Assembly: GCA_026398695.1 (NCBI GenBank)
Contig: JAPLSJ010000083.1
Coordinates: 1 to 32,459 of the forward strand
DNA length: 32,459 bases
Source of the DNA: Arenimonas sp.
Lineage (GTDB): Bacteria; Pseudomonadota; Gammaproteobacteria; Xanthomonadales; Xanthomonadaceae
Direction of reading: 5' to 3'
Shown in pieces: positions 1-7,375 of this stretch; the first letter of the stretch is position 1, and every line of letters starts with the position of its first letter. Below the pieces are notes generated by a model, which did not search any database, had not been told where the DNA came from, and saw only the letters and a list, made by a program, of their open reading frames with translations. The translations under genes were made by a program, and so were the position numbers.

Positions 1-1119
1 ACCGGGTTCGCGCAGGATTCGGCGCGCGTGATGGACCCCGGCTACACGGTGTCCATCCTGCACAACTACTACTTCAAGGTGGCGTCGGCGTTCACGGTGA
101 TGCTGGCCGGCTGGTTCGTCACCGACCGCATCGTCGAGCCCCGGCTCAACCGGCAAAACCCCGAGGACAAGGCGGCGGCGGGAGACGACACCGCGCGGGA
201 AATGGCGCTCGCTCCGCGCGAGCGTCGCGCGCTGATGGGTGCGCTGGCCAGCCTGCTGGCGGGCCTGGCCCTGGTGGCGGCGATGGTGCTGGTGCCCGGC
301 ATGCCCCTGCACGGCGACGGAAAGCCCAGCCTGCCCAACGGGCGCGTGGCCACCACCACGGCGGTGCAACTGCTGCCTGCGGGAACCGAAGTGGAGGAAG
401 GCACCACGGTGCTGGCCACCGAACCTTTCACCGTGGTGGCCGACGGTGCGCCGCGCCTGCTGGAGTCGCCGGGCCCGCGCTGGTCGCACGTGATCGTGCC
501 GCTGATCGCGCTGCTGTTCCTGCTTCCGGGGCTGGTGTTTGGCGCCATGAACGGCTCACTGCGCAACCAGAACGACCTCGCCGACGCCCTCAACCACGGC
601 ATCCGCGGCATCGTCCCGGTGCTGGTGATGCTGTTCTTCCTCGCCCAGTTCGTTGCCTACATGGGCTACAGCGGCCTGGACCGGATGCTGGCCTACACGG
701 GCGGAAGCCTGCTGTTCCAGGCCGACCTGCCCATCCCGCTGCTGGTGGTGGCCTTCGTGCTGGTGGTGGTGTTCGGCGACTTCGCCATGAGCGGCATGCT
801 GAGCAAGTTCGGCGTGCTGGCGCCGATCTTCATCCCGATGTTCATGATCGTGGGCATGAGCCCCGAGCTGACGACGGCGGCTTATCGCATTGGTGATTCG
901 GTCGTCAACATCGTCACGCCGCTCAATTCCTACCTGTTGATCATCCTGGTGGTGTTCCAGAAGTACCGGCCCAAGGCCGGCCTCGGCACGCTGATCGCGC
1001 TGATGGTGCCGTACTCGATCGTGCTGGGCCTGGCCTGGACGCTGATGCTGGTGCTGTGGATGGCGCTTGGCCTGCCGCTGGGGCCGGACGCTCCGCTGTA
1101 CTACCTTCCCAAGGCCTGA
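1..1119 (+). CDS. AbgT-family transporter, 5'-truncated by window edge
   Basis: The frame is open from base 1, so the gene starts outside the window; 372 residues are visible of a family usually a little over 500 long. The family carries p-aminobenzoyl-glutamate or antimetabolites (sulfonamide efflux) across the inner membrane. Several hydrophobic helices are visible, at about residues 27-42, 80-100, 163-181, 201-222, 244-262, 272-286, 308-320 and 328-356 of the visible part. The AbgT-like segment AYRIGDSVVNIVTPL lies near residues 294-308 and contains the conserved Asn/Asp/Thr/Pro region. Between two helices is a hydrophilic stretch (about 101-161) that looks longer than a simple loop. The gene lies upstream of trpG on the same strand, separated by 165 bp with a GC-rich hairpin, so it is probably not part of the trp transcript. 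The family is confident; the substrate is not known. Confidence 0.88.
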   Translation, partial: TGFAQDSARVMDPGYTVSILHNYYFKVASAFTVMLAGWFVTDRIVEPRLNRQNPEDKAAAGDDTAREMALAPRERRALMGALASLLAGLALVAAMVLVPGMPLHGDGKPSLPNGRVATTTAVQLLPAGTEVEEGTTVLATEPFTVVADGAPRLLESPGPRWSHVIVPLIALLFLLPGLVFGAMNGSLRNQNDLADALNHGIRGIVPVLVMLFFLAQFVAYMGYSGLDRMLAYTGGSLLFQADLPIPLLVVAFVLVVVFGDFAMSGMLSKFGVLAPIFIPMFMIVGMSPELTTAAYRIGDSVVNIVTPLNSYLLIILVVFQKYRPKAGLGTLIALMVPYSIVLGLAWTLMLVLWMALGLPLGPDAPLYYLPKA

Positions 1120-1123
1120 CGTG

Positions 1124-1149
1124 GCGGGCCGGCCGCCTTGGCGGCCCGC
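1124..1149 (+). terminator. GC-rich hairpin after the AbgT gene, possible terminator
   Basis: Just after the stop codon there are nested inverted repeats. GCGGGCC (1124-1130) can pair with GGCCCGC (1143-1149), or GGCCGC (1131-1136) can pair with GCGGCC (1141-1146) around a CTTG loop. There is no U-tract, so termination is inferred only from position and stability. Confidence 0.35.
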
Positions 1150-1284
1150 GGCGGTGCCCCAGCGGGGGGCGCGTCCGCTATCCTTGGCGCTCGCGCCCGC
1201 CGGCCACGACCCTTCCGGTCGTGCCGCGGCAAGACACCCATGGCATTCGGGCGTGAATTCCCGGCCCGGACGGATACGCCCCCC

Positions 1285-1872
1285 ATGCTCCTGATGATCG
1301 ACAACTACGACAGCTTTACCTACAACCTCGTGCAGTACTTCGGCGAGCTGGGTGAAGACGTGAAGGTGGTGCGCAACGACGCGCTGACCGTCGCGCAGAT
1401 CGCCGCCCTCAAGCCCGACCACATCGTCATCTCGCCGGGCCCGTGCACGCCCAACGAGGCCGGCGTGTCGCTGGAGGTGCTGGAAAAGCTGTCGGGCGTG
1501 GTGCCCATCCTGGGCGTCTGCCTGGGCCACCAGAGCCTGGGCCAGGCCTTCGGCGGCGAAGTGGTGCGCGCCCGCACCATCATGCACGGCAAGACCTCTC
1601 CCATCCGCCACACCGGCGTGGGCGTGTTCGCCGGGCTGCCCGATCCGTTCGAAGCCACGCGCTACCATTCGCTGGTGGTGCGCAGGGAAACGCTGCCCGA
1701 TTGCCTCGAGATCACCGCCTGGACCGAGAACGAAGACGGTTCGATGGACGAGATCATGGGCCTGCGGCACCGGACGCTGCCGGTGGAGGGCGTGCAGTTC
1801 CACCCCGAATCCATCCTCACCGAGCATGGGCACGACATGCTCCGCAACTTCCTTTCCGGCCGTCGGGCCTGA
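1285..1872 (+). CDS. trpG: Anthranilate synthase component II (glutamine amidotransferase)
   Basis: This 195-residue class I amidotransferase supplies ammonia from glutamine to TrpE, which makes anthranilate from chorismate in the cytoplasm. The N-terminus [15 protein letters not shown] is typical. The oxyanion-strand motif SPGPCTP is at 50-56, the nucleophile Cys79 is in GVCLGHQ, and the His173/Glu175 pair is in QFHPES. The frame stays open upstream to 1138, but that extension is low-complexity and the family starts at the ATG chosen here. The Shine-Dalgarno is weak (GGA about ten bases upstream). It is followed 32 bp later by trpD, so trpG-trpD are likely cotranscribed. trpE is not in the window. 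Such subunits may also serve 4-amino-4-deoxychorismate synthesis (PabA); the trpD and trpC neighbours favour trpG. Confidence 0.95.
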   Translation: MLLMIDNYDSFTYNLVQYFGELGEDVKVVRNDALTVAQIAALKPDHIVISPGPCTPNEAGVSLEVLEKLSGVVPILGVCLGHQSLGQAFGGEVVRARTIMHGKTSPIRHTGVGVFAGLPDPFEATRYHSLVVRRETLPDCLEITAWTENEDGSMDEIMGLRHRTLPVEGVQFHPESILTEHGHDMLRNFLSGRRA

Positions 1873-1904
1873 AGGCCCTACTTCAAGAGATGCAGGTCAA
1901 GGCC

Positions 1905-2939
1905 ATGCCGATCACTCCGCAGGATGCGCTCCAGCGCATCATCGACCACCGCGAGATCTTCCACGACGAGATGGTGGACCTGATGCGCCAGGTGATGCGC
2001 GGCGAAGTGTCGCCCGTGCTCACCGCGGCCATCCTGTCGGGCCTGCGCGTGCGCAAGGAAACCGTGGGCGAGATCGCCGGCGCGGCGCAGGTGATGCGTG
2101 AGTTCGCCGCCAAGGTCACGGTGCCCGACCCGCATCACTTCGTCGACATCGTGGGCACCGGCGGCGACGCCTCGCACACCTTCAACATCTCCACCGCCAG
2201 CATGTTCGTGGCCGCCGCGGCCGGCGCCAAGGTGGCCAAGCACGGCAACCGCAGCGTGTCGTCCAAGTCGGGCAGCGCCGACGTGCTGGAGGCCCTGGGC
2301 GCGGTGATCGAACTGCAGCCCGAGCAGGTCTCGGCCTGCATTGCGCAGACCGGCATGGGCTTCATGTTCGCGCCCGTGCACCACCCGGCGATGAAGAACG
2401 TGGCCGCGGTGCGCAAGGAGCTGGGCGTGCGCACCATGTTCAACATCCTGGGCCCGCTGACCAACCCGGCCGGCGCGCCGAACATCCTGATGGGCGTCTT
2501 CCACCCCGACCTGGTCGGCATCCAGGTGCGCGTGCTGCGCCAGCTGGGCGCCAAGCGCGCCATGGTGGTCTGGGGCCGCGACGGCATGGACGAGATTTCG
2601 CTGGGCGGCGCCACCATGGTGGGCGAGCTGCGCGGCGACGAGATCGTGGAGTACGAAATCCATCCCGAAGACTTCGGCATCTCGATGTCGGCCAGCCGCA
2701 ACCTGCGCGTGGAGAATTCCACGCAGTCCATGGGCCTGCTTATGGAAGCCATCGACGGCAAGGACGGCTTGCCCAAGGAAATCGTCGCGCTCAATACCGG
2801 CGCCGCGCTGTACACCGCCGGGCAAGCCGTATCGATCGCCGACGGCATCGACCAGGCCCGCGCCGCGATGGCGTCGGGCAAGGCCCGCGCCAAGCTCGAC
2901 CAGTTCGTCGCGGTGACGCGCGGGCTGGCCGGCAAGTAG
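1905..2939 (+). CDS. trpD: Anthranilate phosphoribosyltransferase
   Basis: The enzyme joins anthranilate to PRPP to give phosphoribosyl-anthranilate, the second step specific to tryptophan synthesis. It has 344 residues, the usual length. The PRPP-binding motif GTGGD is at 84-88, and the conserved block [18 protein letters not shown] is at about 112-129. An in-frame ATG at 1890 would add five residues. The ATG at 1905 is preferred because MPIT(P) is the family N-terminus in Xanthomonads (from memory) and CAAGG sits just upstream. The stop is only six bases before the next gene, which supports one operon trpG-trpD-ABM-trpC. Confidence 0.96.
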   Translation: MPITPQDALQRIIDHREIFHDEMVDLMRQVMRGEVSPVLTAAILSGLRVRKETVGEIAGAAQVMREFAAKVTVPDPHHFVDIVGTGGDASHTFNISTASMFVAAAAGAKVAKHGNRSVSSKSGSADVLEALGAVIELQPEQVSACIAQTGMGFMFAPVHHPAMKNVAAVRKELGVRTMFNILGPLTNPAGAPNILMGVFHPDLVGIQVRVLRQLGAKRAMVVWGRDGMDEISLGGATMVGELRGDEIVEYEIHPEDFGISMSASRNLRVENSTQSMGLLMEAIDGKDGLPKEIVALNTGAALYTAGQAVSIADGIDQARAAMASGKARAKLDQFVAVTRGLAGK

Positions 2940-2945
2940 CCCGGA

Positions 2946-3281
2946 ATGGCCGCGTCCGCCTTCGCCACGCTGCCGGCGCCGCCTTACTACGCGGTGGTGT
3001 TCAGCAGCCAGCGCCGCGATGATGGCGACGCGGGATACGGCGCCACCGCGCAGCGAATGGTCGAGTTGGCGGCGGTGCAGCCCGGTTACCTGGGCGTGGA
3101 AAGCACGCGCGGCGCCGACGGCTTCGGCATCACGGTCAGCTACTGGGCCAGCGAGGCCGACATCCTGGCCTGGCGTCGGCACGCCGAACACACCCTGGCG
3201 CGCGAGCAAGGGCGAACCCAGTGGTACGAACACTTCGAGCTGCGCGTGGCCAAGGTCGAACGGGCCTACGGCGGCCCCTGA
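2946..3281 (+). CDS. ABM-superfamily (antibiotic biosynthesis monooxygenase-like) small protein
   Basis: A 111-residue cytoplasmic protein of the dimeric alpha/beta-barrel ABM fold. An N-terminal beta strand (YYAVVFSSQ) is followed by a helix ending in QPGYLGVES, a strand GITVSYWAS, a helix with a Trp/His-rich run ([15 protein letters not shown]) and the terminal [14 protein letters not shown]. This pattern is typical of YqjZ-like ABM proteins. Members act as cofactor-free monooxygenases or heme-degrading enzymes, but many are uncharacterised, and no substrate can be read from the sequence. The gene sits tightly between trpD (six bases upstream) and trpC (ten bases downstream), so it is surely transcribed with tryptophan genes. 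Whether it acts on an indole or anthranilate compound is speculation. Confidence 0.82.
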   Translation: MAASAFATLPAPPYYAVVFSSQRRDDGDAGYGATAQRMVELAAVQPGYLGVESTRGADGFGITVSYWASEADILAWRRHAEHTLAREQGRTQWYEHFELRVAKVERAYGGP

Positions 3282-3291
3282 AAGGAATTCC

Positions 3292-4080
3292 ATGAGCGAC
3301 ATCCTGCAAACCATCCTGCGCCGCAAGGCCGAAGAAATCGCCGAGCGCTCGCAGCGCGTGCCGCTGGCCACGCTGGCGGCGCGCTGCGAGGGCCTGCCGG
3401 CCGCGCGCGGCTTTGCCGCCGCGCTGCAGGCCAAGGTGGCCGCCGGGCTGCCGGCCGTGATCGCCGAAGTGAAGAAGGCCAGCCCGAGCAAGGGCGTCAT
3501 CCGGCCTGATTTCCACCCCGCCCAGATCGCCGCCAGCTACGAGCGCGGTGGCGCGGCCTGCCTGTCGGTGCTCACCGACGTGGACTTCTTCCAGGGCGCC
3601 GACGACTACCTGGTGCAGGCGCGCGCCGCCTGCTCGCTGCCGGTGCTGCGCAAGGACTTCACCATCGACGCCTACCAGGTGTACGAGGCCCGCGCGATGG
3701 GCGCCGACTGCGTCCTGCTGATCGTGGCCGCGCTGGGCGACGCCGCGCTGGCCGAGCTCTCGCACCTGGCGATGGACCTGGGCATGGACGTGCTGGTGGA
3801 AGTGCACGACATCGACGAACTCGAGCGCGCGCTGCAGGTGGGTGCGCCGCTGGTGGGCATCAACAACCGCAGCCTGCGCACCTTCGAGGTCTCGCTCGAC
3901 ACCACGCTGGCCCTGCGCCAGGCCGTGCCGACCGACCGCGTGCTGGTGACCGAAAGCGGCATCGCCACCCGCGACGACGTGGCGCTGATGCGCGGCAACG
4001 GCGTGCACGCGTTCCTGGTCGGCGAAACCTTCATGCGCGCGCCCGACCCGGGCGCCGAGCTGGCGCGGCTGTTCGCCTGA
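3292..4080 (+). CDS. trpC: Indole-3-glycerol phosphate synthase
   Basis: This 262-residue TIM-barrel enzyme closes the indole ring, converting CdRP to indole-3-glycerol phosphate. The stand-alone form is seen here, with no TrpF fusion. Catalytic features are visible: [10 protein letters not shown] at 59-68 (Glu59, Lys61), LRKDF with Lys121, VEVH with Glu170, GINNR with Asn191, TESGI with Glu221/Ser222, and the phosphate-binding end [11 protein letters not shown] clear AAAGGA Shine-Dalgarno just after the ABM stop sets the ATG at 3292. The frame is open upstream to 3019, but that part overlaps the ABM gene and is spurious. The next gene starts three bases after the stop. Confidence 0.96.
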   Translation: MSDILQTILRRKAEEIAERSQRVPLATLAARCEGLPAARGFAAALQAKVAAGLPAVIAEVKKASPSKGVIRPDFHPAQIAASYERGGAACLSVLTDVDFFQGADDYLVQARAACSLPVLRKDFTIDAYQVYEARAMGADCVLLIVAALGDAALAELSHLAMDLGMDVLVEVHDIDELERALQVGAPLVGINNRSLRTFEVSLDTTLALRQAVPTDRVLVTESGIATRDDVALMRGNGVHAFLVGETFMRAPDPGAELARLFA

Positions 4081-4083
4081 CCC

Positions 4084-4746
4084 ATGGCGAGCGCGGCGGC
4101 CACCGTCCTGTTCGATTTCGACGGCACCCTGGTGCGCGGCGACTGCGCCGCGGCCTGGCTGCGCATCCAGCTGCGCCGCGACCCGTTGCGCCGGCTGGCC
4201 GCCGGCCTGAGCTTTCCGTTCCTGGCCCCGGGCTTCGCCTGGTGGCGCAGCGCGTGGCTGCCGGCCAGCTTCTACACCTGGCTGGCCACCGTCGGGCGCA
4301 CGCACGAGGCGCTGGCGGAAGCACGCGAGGATTTCCTGCGTGACTGCGCCGCGCGCCGCGACGAGCTGCTGATCCTGCCCGCGGTGCTGCGCCTGCGCGC
4401 CCACCTCGACGCCGGCCACCCGGTGGTCATCGTGACCGGTGCCGAGGCGTCGCTGGCGCGCGAGCTGTGGCGCGCACTGGGCCAGCCCGACGTGCCTGTG
4501 GTGGGTTCGAGCGTGCGCGAGGCCTTCGGCGGCTGGATCGGCCAGGAGCACACCGTGGGGCCGCGCAAGATCGCGGCGCTGGCGCGGGAAGGCATCCATC
4601 CGCCCTTCGCCGCCGTCTACAGCGACAGCGCGCGCGACCTGCCGCTGCTATGCGAAACCGCCTGCCCGGTGCTGGTGCGGCCCGATCCGCGCAGCCTGGC
4701 GCGCGTCAACAGGCGCCTGCGCGGCGCCTTCGAAACCCTGCTCTAG
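4084..4746 (+). CDS. HAD-superfamily phosphatase, PgpC-like
   Basis: 220 residues with all four HAD motifs: DFDGT (Asp11 nucleophile, Asp13), VTGA with Thr118, Lys162 in GPRKIAAL, and YSDSARDLPLL with Asp181/Asp185. The layout resembles E. coli phosphatidylglycerophosphatase C. It has a DGT motif followed by a WLRIQLRRDPL-like stretch, a hydrophobic cap helix (about 41-65) and a terminal VxPDPRSL segment. A role in removing phosphate from phosphatidylglycerophosphate at the inner membrane is therefore plausible, though phosphoserine-phosphatase-like relatives cannot be excluded. The ATG lies three bases after trpC, so it is probably expressed from the trp transcript. It converges on the GNAT gene. 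A small CCCTC/GAGGG hairpin (4747-4763) lies between them. Confidence 0.8.
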   Translation: MASAAATVLFDFDGTLVRGDCAAAWLRIQLRRDPLRRLAAGLSFPFLAPGFAWWRSAWLPASFYTWLATVGRTHEALAEAREDFLRDCAARRDELLILPAVLRLRAHLDAGHPVVIVTGAEASLARELWRALGQPDVPVVGSSVREAFGGWIGQEHTVGPRKIAALAREGIHPPFAAVYSDSARDLPLLCETACPVLVRPDPRSLARVNRRLRGAFETLL

Positions 4747-4770
4747 CCCTCTCTGCGCGAGGGCGGCGGC

Positions 4771-5235
4771 TCAGGCGTCGCCGAGGCGCTTGAGGAAGCG
4801 CAGGGCGCTCTCGTCGAAGCCGCAGGCGCGGTAGAACGCGTGGGCTTCGTGGCGATGGCTGGCCGACGTGAGTTCGATGCGGGCGGCGCCGCCCTGGCGC
4901 GCGCGCAGCTCGGCCTCGCGCAGCAGCATGCGGCCCACGCCGCGGCGCTGTTCCTTCGCCGAGACCACCAGCGCGGTGATGCGGCAGGTGCGGGCGCCCA
5001 GCGGCAGGTAGTACATCAGGTCCAGGCCCAGCAGCCCCGCCAGCTCGCCGTGGCGGTCGGCCACCAGCAGCTGCTGGTCGGGCTCTTCCTGCAGCGCCAG
5101 CAGCCGGGCGGCGGCTTCTTCGCGGGTGCAGGGGTAGCCCAGCACGCCCAGCAGCATGGCCACGCCGGCGGCGTCCTGCGCCGACGCCGGCCGGATGAGC
5201 AGGCTCTCGCGACCGGGTGTCGAGGCCGTGCCCAT
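4771..5235 (-). CDS. GNAT-family N-acetyltransferase
   Basis: 154 residues with a typical GNAT core: the start strand LLIRPASAQDAAGV (12-25), a central strand ELAGLLGLDLMY, the acetyl-CoA pyrophosphate loop QRRGVG at 96-101 followed by the helix RMLLREAELRA, and the C-terminal AHAFYRACGF (131-140). It transfers an acetyl group from acetyl-CoA to an unknown amine, possibly a small molecule or protein N-terminus. Its ATG is three bases past the clp stop on the same strand, so it depends on clp transcription and probably on translational coupling. No evidence in the sequence identifies the substrate. Confidence 0.85.
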   Translation of the reverse strand: MGTASTPGRESLLIRPASAQDAAGVAMLLGVLGYPCTREEAAARLLALQEEPDQQLLVADRHGELAGLLGLDLMYYLPLGARTCRITALVVSAKEQRRGVGRMLLREAELRARQGGAARIELTSASHRHEAHAFYRACGFDESALRFLKRLGDA

Positions 5236-5238
5236 GGC

Positions 5239-5910
5239 TCAGCGGGTGCCGAAGACCACGATGGTCTTGCCGCGCGCGTGCAGCAGGCCCTGTTCCTCGA
5301 GCTGCTTGAGCACGCGGCCGGCCATTTCGCGCGAACAGCCGACGATGCGCGCCAGCTCCTGGCGCGACACCCGGATCTGGGTGCCCTGCGGATGCGACAG
5401 CGCGTCGGGTTCCTGGCACAGGTCGGTGAGCGTGCGGATGATGCGGCCGCTCACGTCCATGAAGGCCAGTCGGCTGGCCTTGCGGCTGGTGTCGAGCAGG
5501 CGCTTGGACAGCTGCAGGCCAATGGCATACAGGATGCGCGGGCACTCGGCCGCCAGCGGGCCGGCGAACAGCTGGTGCAGGCGCTCGTAGTTGATCTCGG
5601 CCAGCTCGCAGGCGGTGCGCGTGCGCACCACCACGGCGCGCTGGTCGGCGGCGAAGAACAGGCCCATTTCGCCGATGAACTCGCCGGCGTTGACGTAGCC
5701 CAGCACCAGTTCGCGGCCATCGGACTCTTCGCTGACCACGCTCAGCGAGCCGCTGACCACGTAATAGAGCGAGGTGGCGGGCGCGCCGGGACGGAACACG
5801 TCGGTGCGCGTGGGGTAGCGGCGGCGGTGGCAGTGGTCGAGGAAGCGGTTCATGGCCGCGGCATCGGGCGCCAGCGGGCTGATGACGGCTTTGTGTGGCT
5901 GGACAGACAT
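5239..5910 (-). CDS. clp: Crp/Fnr-family global regulator Clp
   Basis: This 223-residue CRP-like transcription factor in Xanthomonads controls virulence, exopolysaccharide and extracellular enzyme genes, and is inactivated by cyclic di-GMP. The N-terminal cyclic-nucleotide fold has RRYPTRTDVFRPG (30-42), SLYYVVSGSL and GEFIGEMGLF (76-85). A long dimer helix at about 125-150 (RILYAIGLQLSKRLLDTSRKASRLAF) leads to the C-terminal winged helix-turn-helix VSRQELARIVGCSREMAGRV (181-200). The ATG at 5910 is chosen because AAAAGGAG lies seven bases upstream; an ATG at 5934 would put this site inside the gene. The position matching Xanthomonas Glu99, by memory alignment, is Ala92. Divergent from speD, as in Xanthomonas. 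Confidence 0.96.
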   Translation of the reverse strand: MSVQPHKAVISPLAPDAAAMNRFLDHCHRRRYPTRTDVFRPGAPATSLYYVVSGSLSVVSEESDGRELVLGYVNAGEFIGEMGLFFAADQRAVVVRTRTACELAEINYERLHQLFAGPLAAECPRILYAIGLQLSKRLLDTSRKASRLAFMDVSGRIIRTLTDLCQEPDALSHPQGTQIRVSRQELARIVGCSREMAGRVLKQLEEQGLLHARGKTIVVFGTR

Positions 5911-5967
5911 CGACGAACTCCTTTTCTCAGCCATTGCCGCCCCGGGGGGCGGCGGGTTGTTTCGTTC

Positions 5968-5996
5968 AGCTTAGGCGCCCCGGCCGCGCCGGGCAA
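5968..5996 (-). promoter_or_regulatory. Candidate clp promoter
   Basis: On the minus strand, TTGCCC (5991-5996) and TAAGCT (5968-5973) are separated by 17 bases, upstream of the clp start. The -35 fits the sigma-70 consensus fairly; the -10 is weak. A GCCGCC/GGCGGC hairpin (5936-5953) lies in the expected clp leader. Confidence 0.33.
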
Positions 5997-6036
5997 TGCC
6001 GGACGGGCCCGGTGGCGGCTTCCGTGACGGGGTCGG

Positions 6037-6065
6037 TTCCCCCCGGGGGCGGTTTGCCCGATAAT
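6037..6065 (+). promoter_or_regulatory. Candidate speD promoter
   Basis: A good -10 hexamer GATAAT (6060-6065) lies 43 bases before the speD start. The spacing-appropriate -35, TTCCCC (6037-6042), is weak. It shares the 198-bp divergent region with clp, where a Clp effect on speD would be possible, but no clear TGTGA-N6-TCACA site was seen. Confidence 0.35.
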
Positions 6066-6108
6066 GCCGGCCCCCGCTGCATCCCCCTTCCCTAGCAGGA
6101 ACGCCACC

Positions 6109-6903
6109 GTGGTCAAGCCGCTTCCTCGCCTGAGGCTCCAGGGTTTCAACAACCTGACGAAGGCCCTGAGCTTCAACATCTACGACGTCTGCTACGCGGT
6201 GTCGGAAGAACAGCGCCAGCGCTACATCGATTACATCGATGAGGAATACAACGCCGACCGCCTGACCCAGATCCTCACCGACGTGGCCGAAATCATCGGC
6301 GCCAACATCCTCAACGTGGCCCGCCAGGACTACGACCCGCAGGGTGCGTCGGTGACCATCCTGATTTCCGAAGAGCCCGTCATCGACAAGAAGGCGGCCG
6401 GCAAGGAGCTGATCTCCGATGCCGTGGTGGCGCACCTGGACAAGTCGCACATCACCGTGCACACCTATCCGGAAACCCACCCGCACAACGGCATCGCCAC
6501 CTTCCGCGCCGACATCGACGTGGCCACCTGCGGCGTCATCTCGCCGATGAAGGCGCTCAACTACCTGATCGAGAGCTTCGAGTCCGACATCGTGGTGATG
6601 GACTACCGCGTGCGCGGCTTCACCCGCGACGTGAAGGGCAAGAAGCACTACATCGACCACCGCATCAATTCGATCCAGGAATTCCTGTCCAAGCCCATCA
6701 AGCAGCGCTACGAAATGATGGACGTGAACATCTACCAGGAAAACCTGTTCCACACGAAGATGCACCTCAAGGAATTCGACCTCGACACGTACCTGTTCGA
6801 GGAGAAGGCCAAGAACCTCGGCTTCAAGGACCGCCAGCGCATCGAGATGCAGCTGCGCCGCGAAATCGAGGAACTCTACGGTGCCCGCAACCTGATTGAC
6901 TGA
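6109..6903 (+). CDS. speD: S-adenosylmethionine decarboxylase proenzyme
   Basis: SpeD makes decarboxylated SAM, the aminopropyl donor for spermidine. The 264-residue length matches the E. coli/Xanthomonas type. The proenzyme cuts itself before the serine of [13 protein letters not shown] (Ser113), which becomes the pyruvoyl cofactor. [13 protein letters not shown] and [11 protein letters not shown] are also conserved. The start is GTG at 6109 ([16 protein letters not shown]...), with AGCAGGA eight bases upstream; an ATG at 6064 lies inside the -10 region and would add residues not expected in the family. speE is not in the window. The riboswitch begins five bases after the stop, so the terminator before gdx also ends the speD transcript. 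Confidence 0.96.
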   Translation: MVKPLPRLRLQGFNNLTKALSFNIYDVCYAVSEEQRQRYIDYIDEEYNADRLTQILTDVAEIIGANILNVARQDYDPQGASVTILISEEPVIDKKAAGKELISDAVVAHLDKSHITVHTYPETHPHNGIATFRADIDVATCGVISPMKALNYLIESFESDIVVMDYRVRGFTRDVKGKKHYIDHRINSIQEFLSKPIKQRYEMMDVNIYQENLFHTKMHLKEFDLDTYLFEEKAKNLGFKDRQRIEMQLRREIEELYGARNLID

Positions 6904-6908
6904 TCGCC

Positions 6909-6960
6909 CGCGCGGGACGGCCCGCGCGCCGTATGGCGGCGATGAACCACCGACGACGGT
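6909..6960 (+). ncRNA. Guanidine-II (mini-ykkC) riboswitch aptamer
   Basis: Two hairpins with the diagnostic ACGR tetraloops stand in tandem upstream of a guanidinium exporter gene. P1 has a perfect 8-bp stem (CGCGCGGG 6909-6916 with CCCGCGCG 6921-6928) around ACGG. P2 has a 4-bp stem (ACCG 6949-6952 with CGGU 6957-6960) around ACGA. A 20-base linker separates them. In this class the two loops kiss and bind guanidinium ions. The identification rests on the two loops, the tandem order and the downstream gene, which agree closely with the class; no covariance search was made. Confidence 0.88.
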
Positions 6961-6991
6961 CCGGCGCGCAAGCTCCGGGCCGTTGTTGTTT
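6957..6991 (+). terminator. Intrinsic terminator serving as riboswitch expression platform
   Basis: CGGTCCGG (6957-6964) pairs with CCGGGCCG (6975-6982), eight pairs including one U-G. Above it, after a C/U mismatch, GC pairs with GC around a GCAA tetraloop. The stem is followed directly by TTGTTGTTT (6983-6991). The first four bases of the stem are the 3' arm of aptamer hairpin P2, so P2 and the full terminator cannot form together. Guanidine binding would therefore be expected to favour read-through into gdx. The terminator structure is seen; the switching direction is inferred. Confidence 0.8.
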
Positions 6992-7018
6992 CCAGGCACC
7001 GCGAAAAGGAGCAGCGAC

Positions 7019-7339
7019 ATGGCATGGATCTACCTGGCAATTGCCGGCGTGTTCGAAATCGTCTGGGCCGTGGGCCTGAAGTACAGCGAGGGCTTCACGC
7101 GGCCCCTTGCCAGCGTGGTCACCGTGGCGGGCATGGTGGTCAGTTTCTGGTGCCTGGCCCTGGCGCTGAAGGAAATTCCGATCGGCACCGGCTATGCGGT
7201 GTGGGTGGGCATCGGCGCGGTGGGCACGGCCATCCTGGGCATTGCCCTGTTCGGCGAGTCGGCGGCCTGGCCGCGGCTGGCCTGCATCGCCCTGGTCCTG
7301 GCCGGCATCATCGGCCTGAAACTCACTTCGCCCACCTGA
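7019..7339 (+). CDS. gdx: Guanidinium exporter, SMR family (Gdx/SugE)
   Basis: A 106-residue four-helix inner-membrane protein of the small multidrug resistance family. It exports guanidinium in exchange for protons as an antiparallel dimer. The essential Glu13 is in helix 1 ([16 protein letters not shown]). That WAVGLKYS pattern is typical of the SugE/Gdx branch rather than EmrE-like drug pumps. Helices lie at about 2-20, 29-50, 56-78 and 83-102. Shine-Dalgarno AAAAGGAG is seven bases before the ATG. The guanidine-II riboswitch upstream supports guanidine as the natural substrate. The older name is sugE. It converges on coq7. Confidence 0.94.
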   Translation: MAWIYLAIAGVFEIVWAVGLKYSEGFTRPLASVVTVAGMVVSFWCLALALKEIPIGTGYAVWVGIGAVGTAILGIALFGESAAWPRLACIALVLAGIIGLKLTSPT

Positions 7340-7375
7340 GGAGCGGTTTTGGCCACGTAAATCCGCGGCAGCCCT

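Noticed and set aside
1138-1284. N-terminal extension of TrpG by 49 residues
   Set aside because: The extension is Arg/Pro/Ala-rich and the conserved family start is the ATG at 1285.
1878-3500. 540-codon minus-strand frame antisense to trpD and neighbours
   Set aside because: Composition is typical of a shadow of GC-rich codons; it spans three genuine genes on the other strand and has no motif.
4747-4763. CCCTC/GAGGG hairpin between the HAD and GNAT genes as a terminator
   Set aside because: Only five pairs and no U-tract; too weak to call, although its convergent position is suitable.
5911-6108. A polyamine- or SAM-sensing riboswitch in the speD leader
   Set aside because: The leader after the likely -10 is only about 40 bases, and no SAM riboswitch motif is visible; only GC-rich hairpins are seen.
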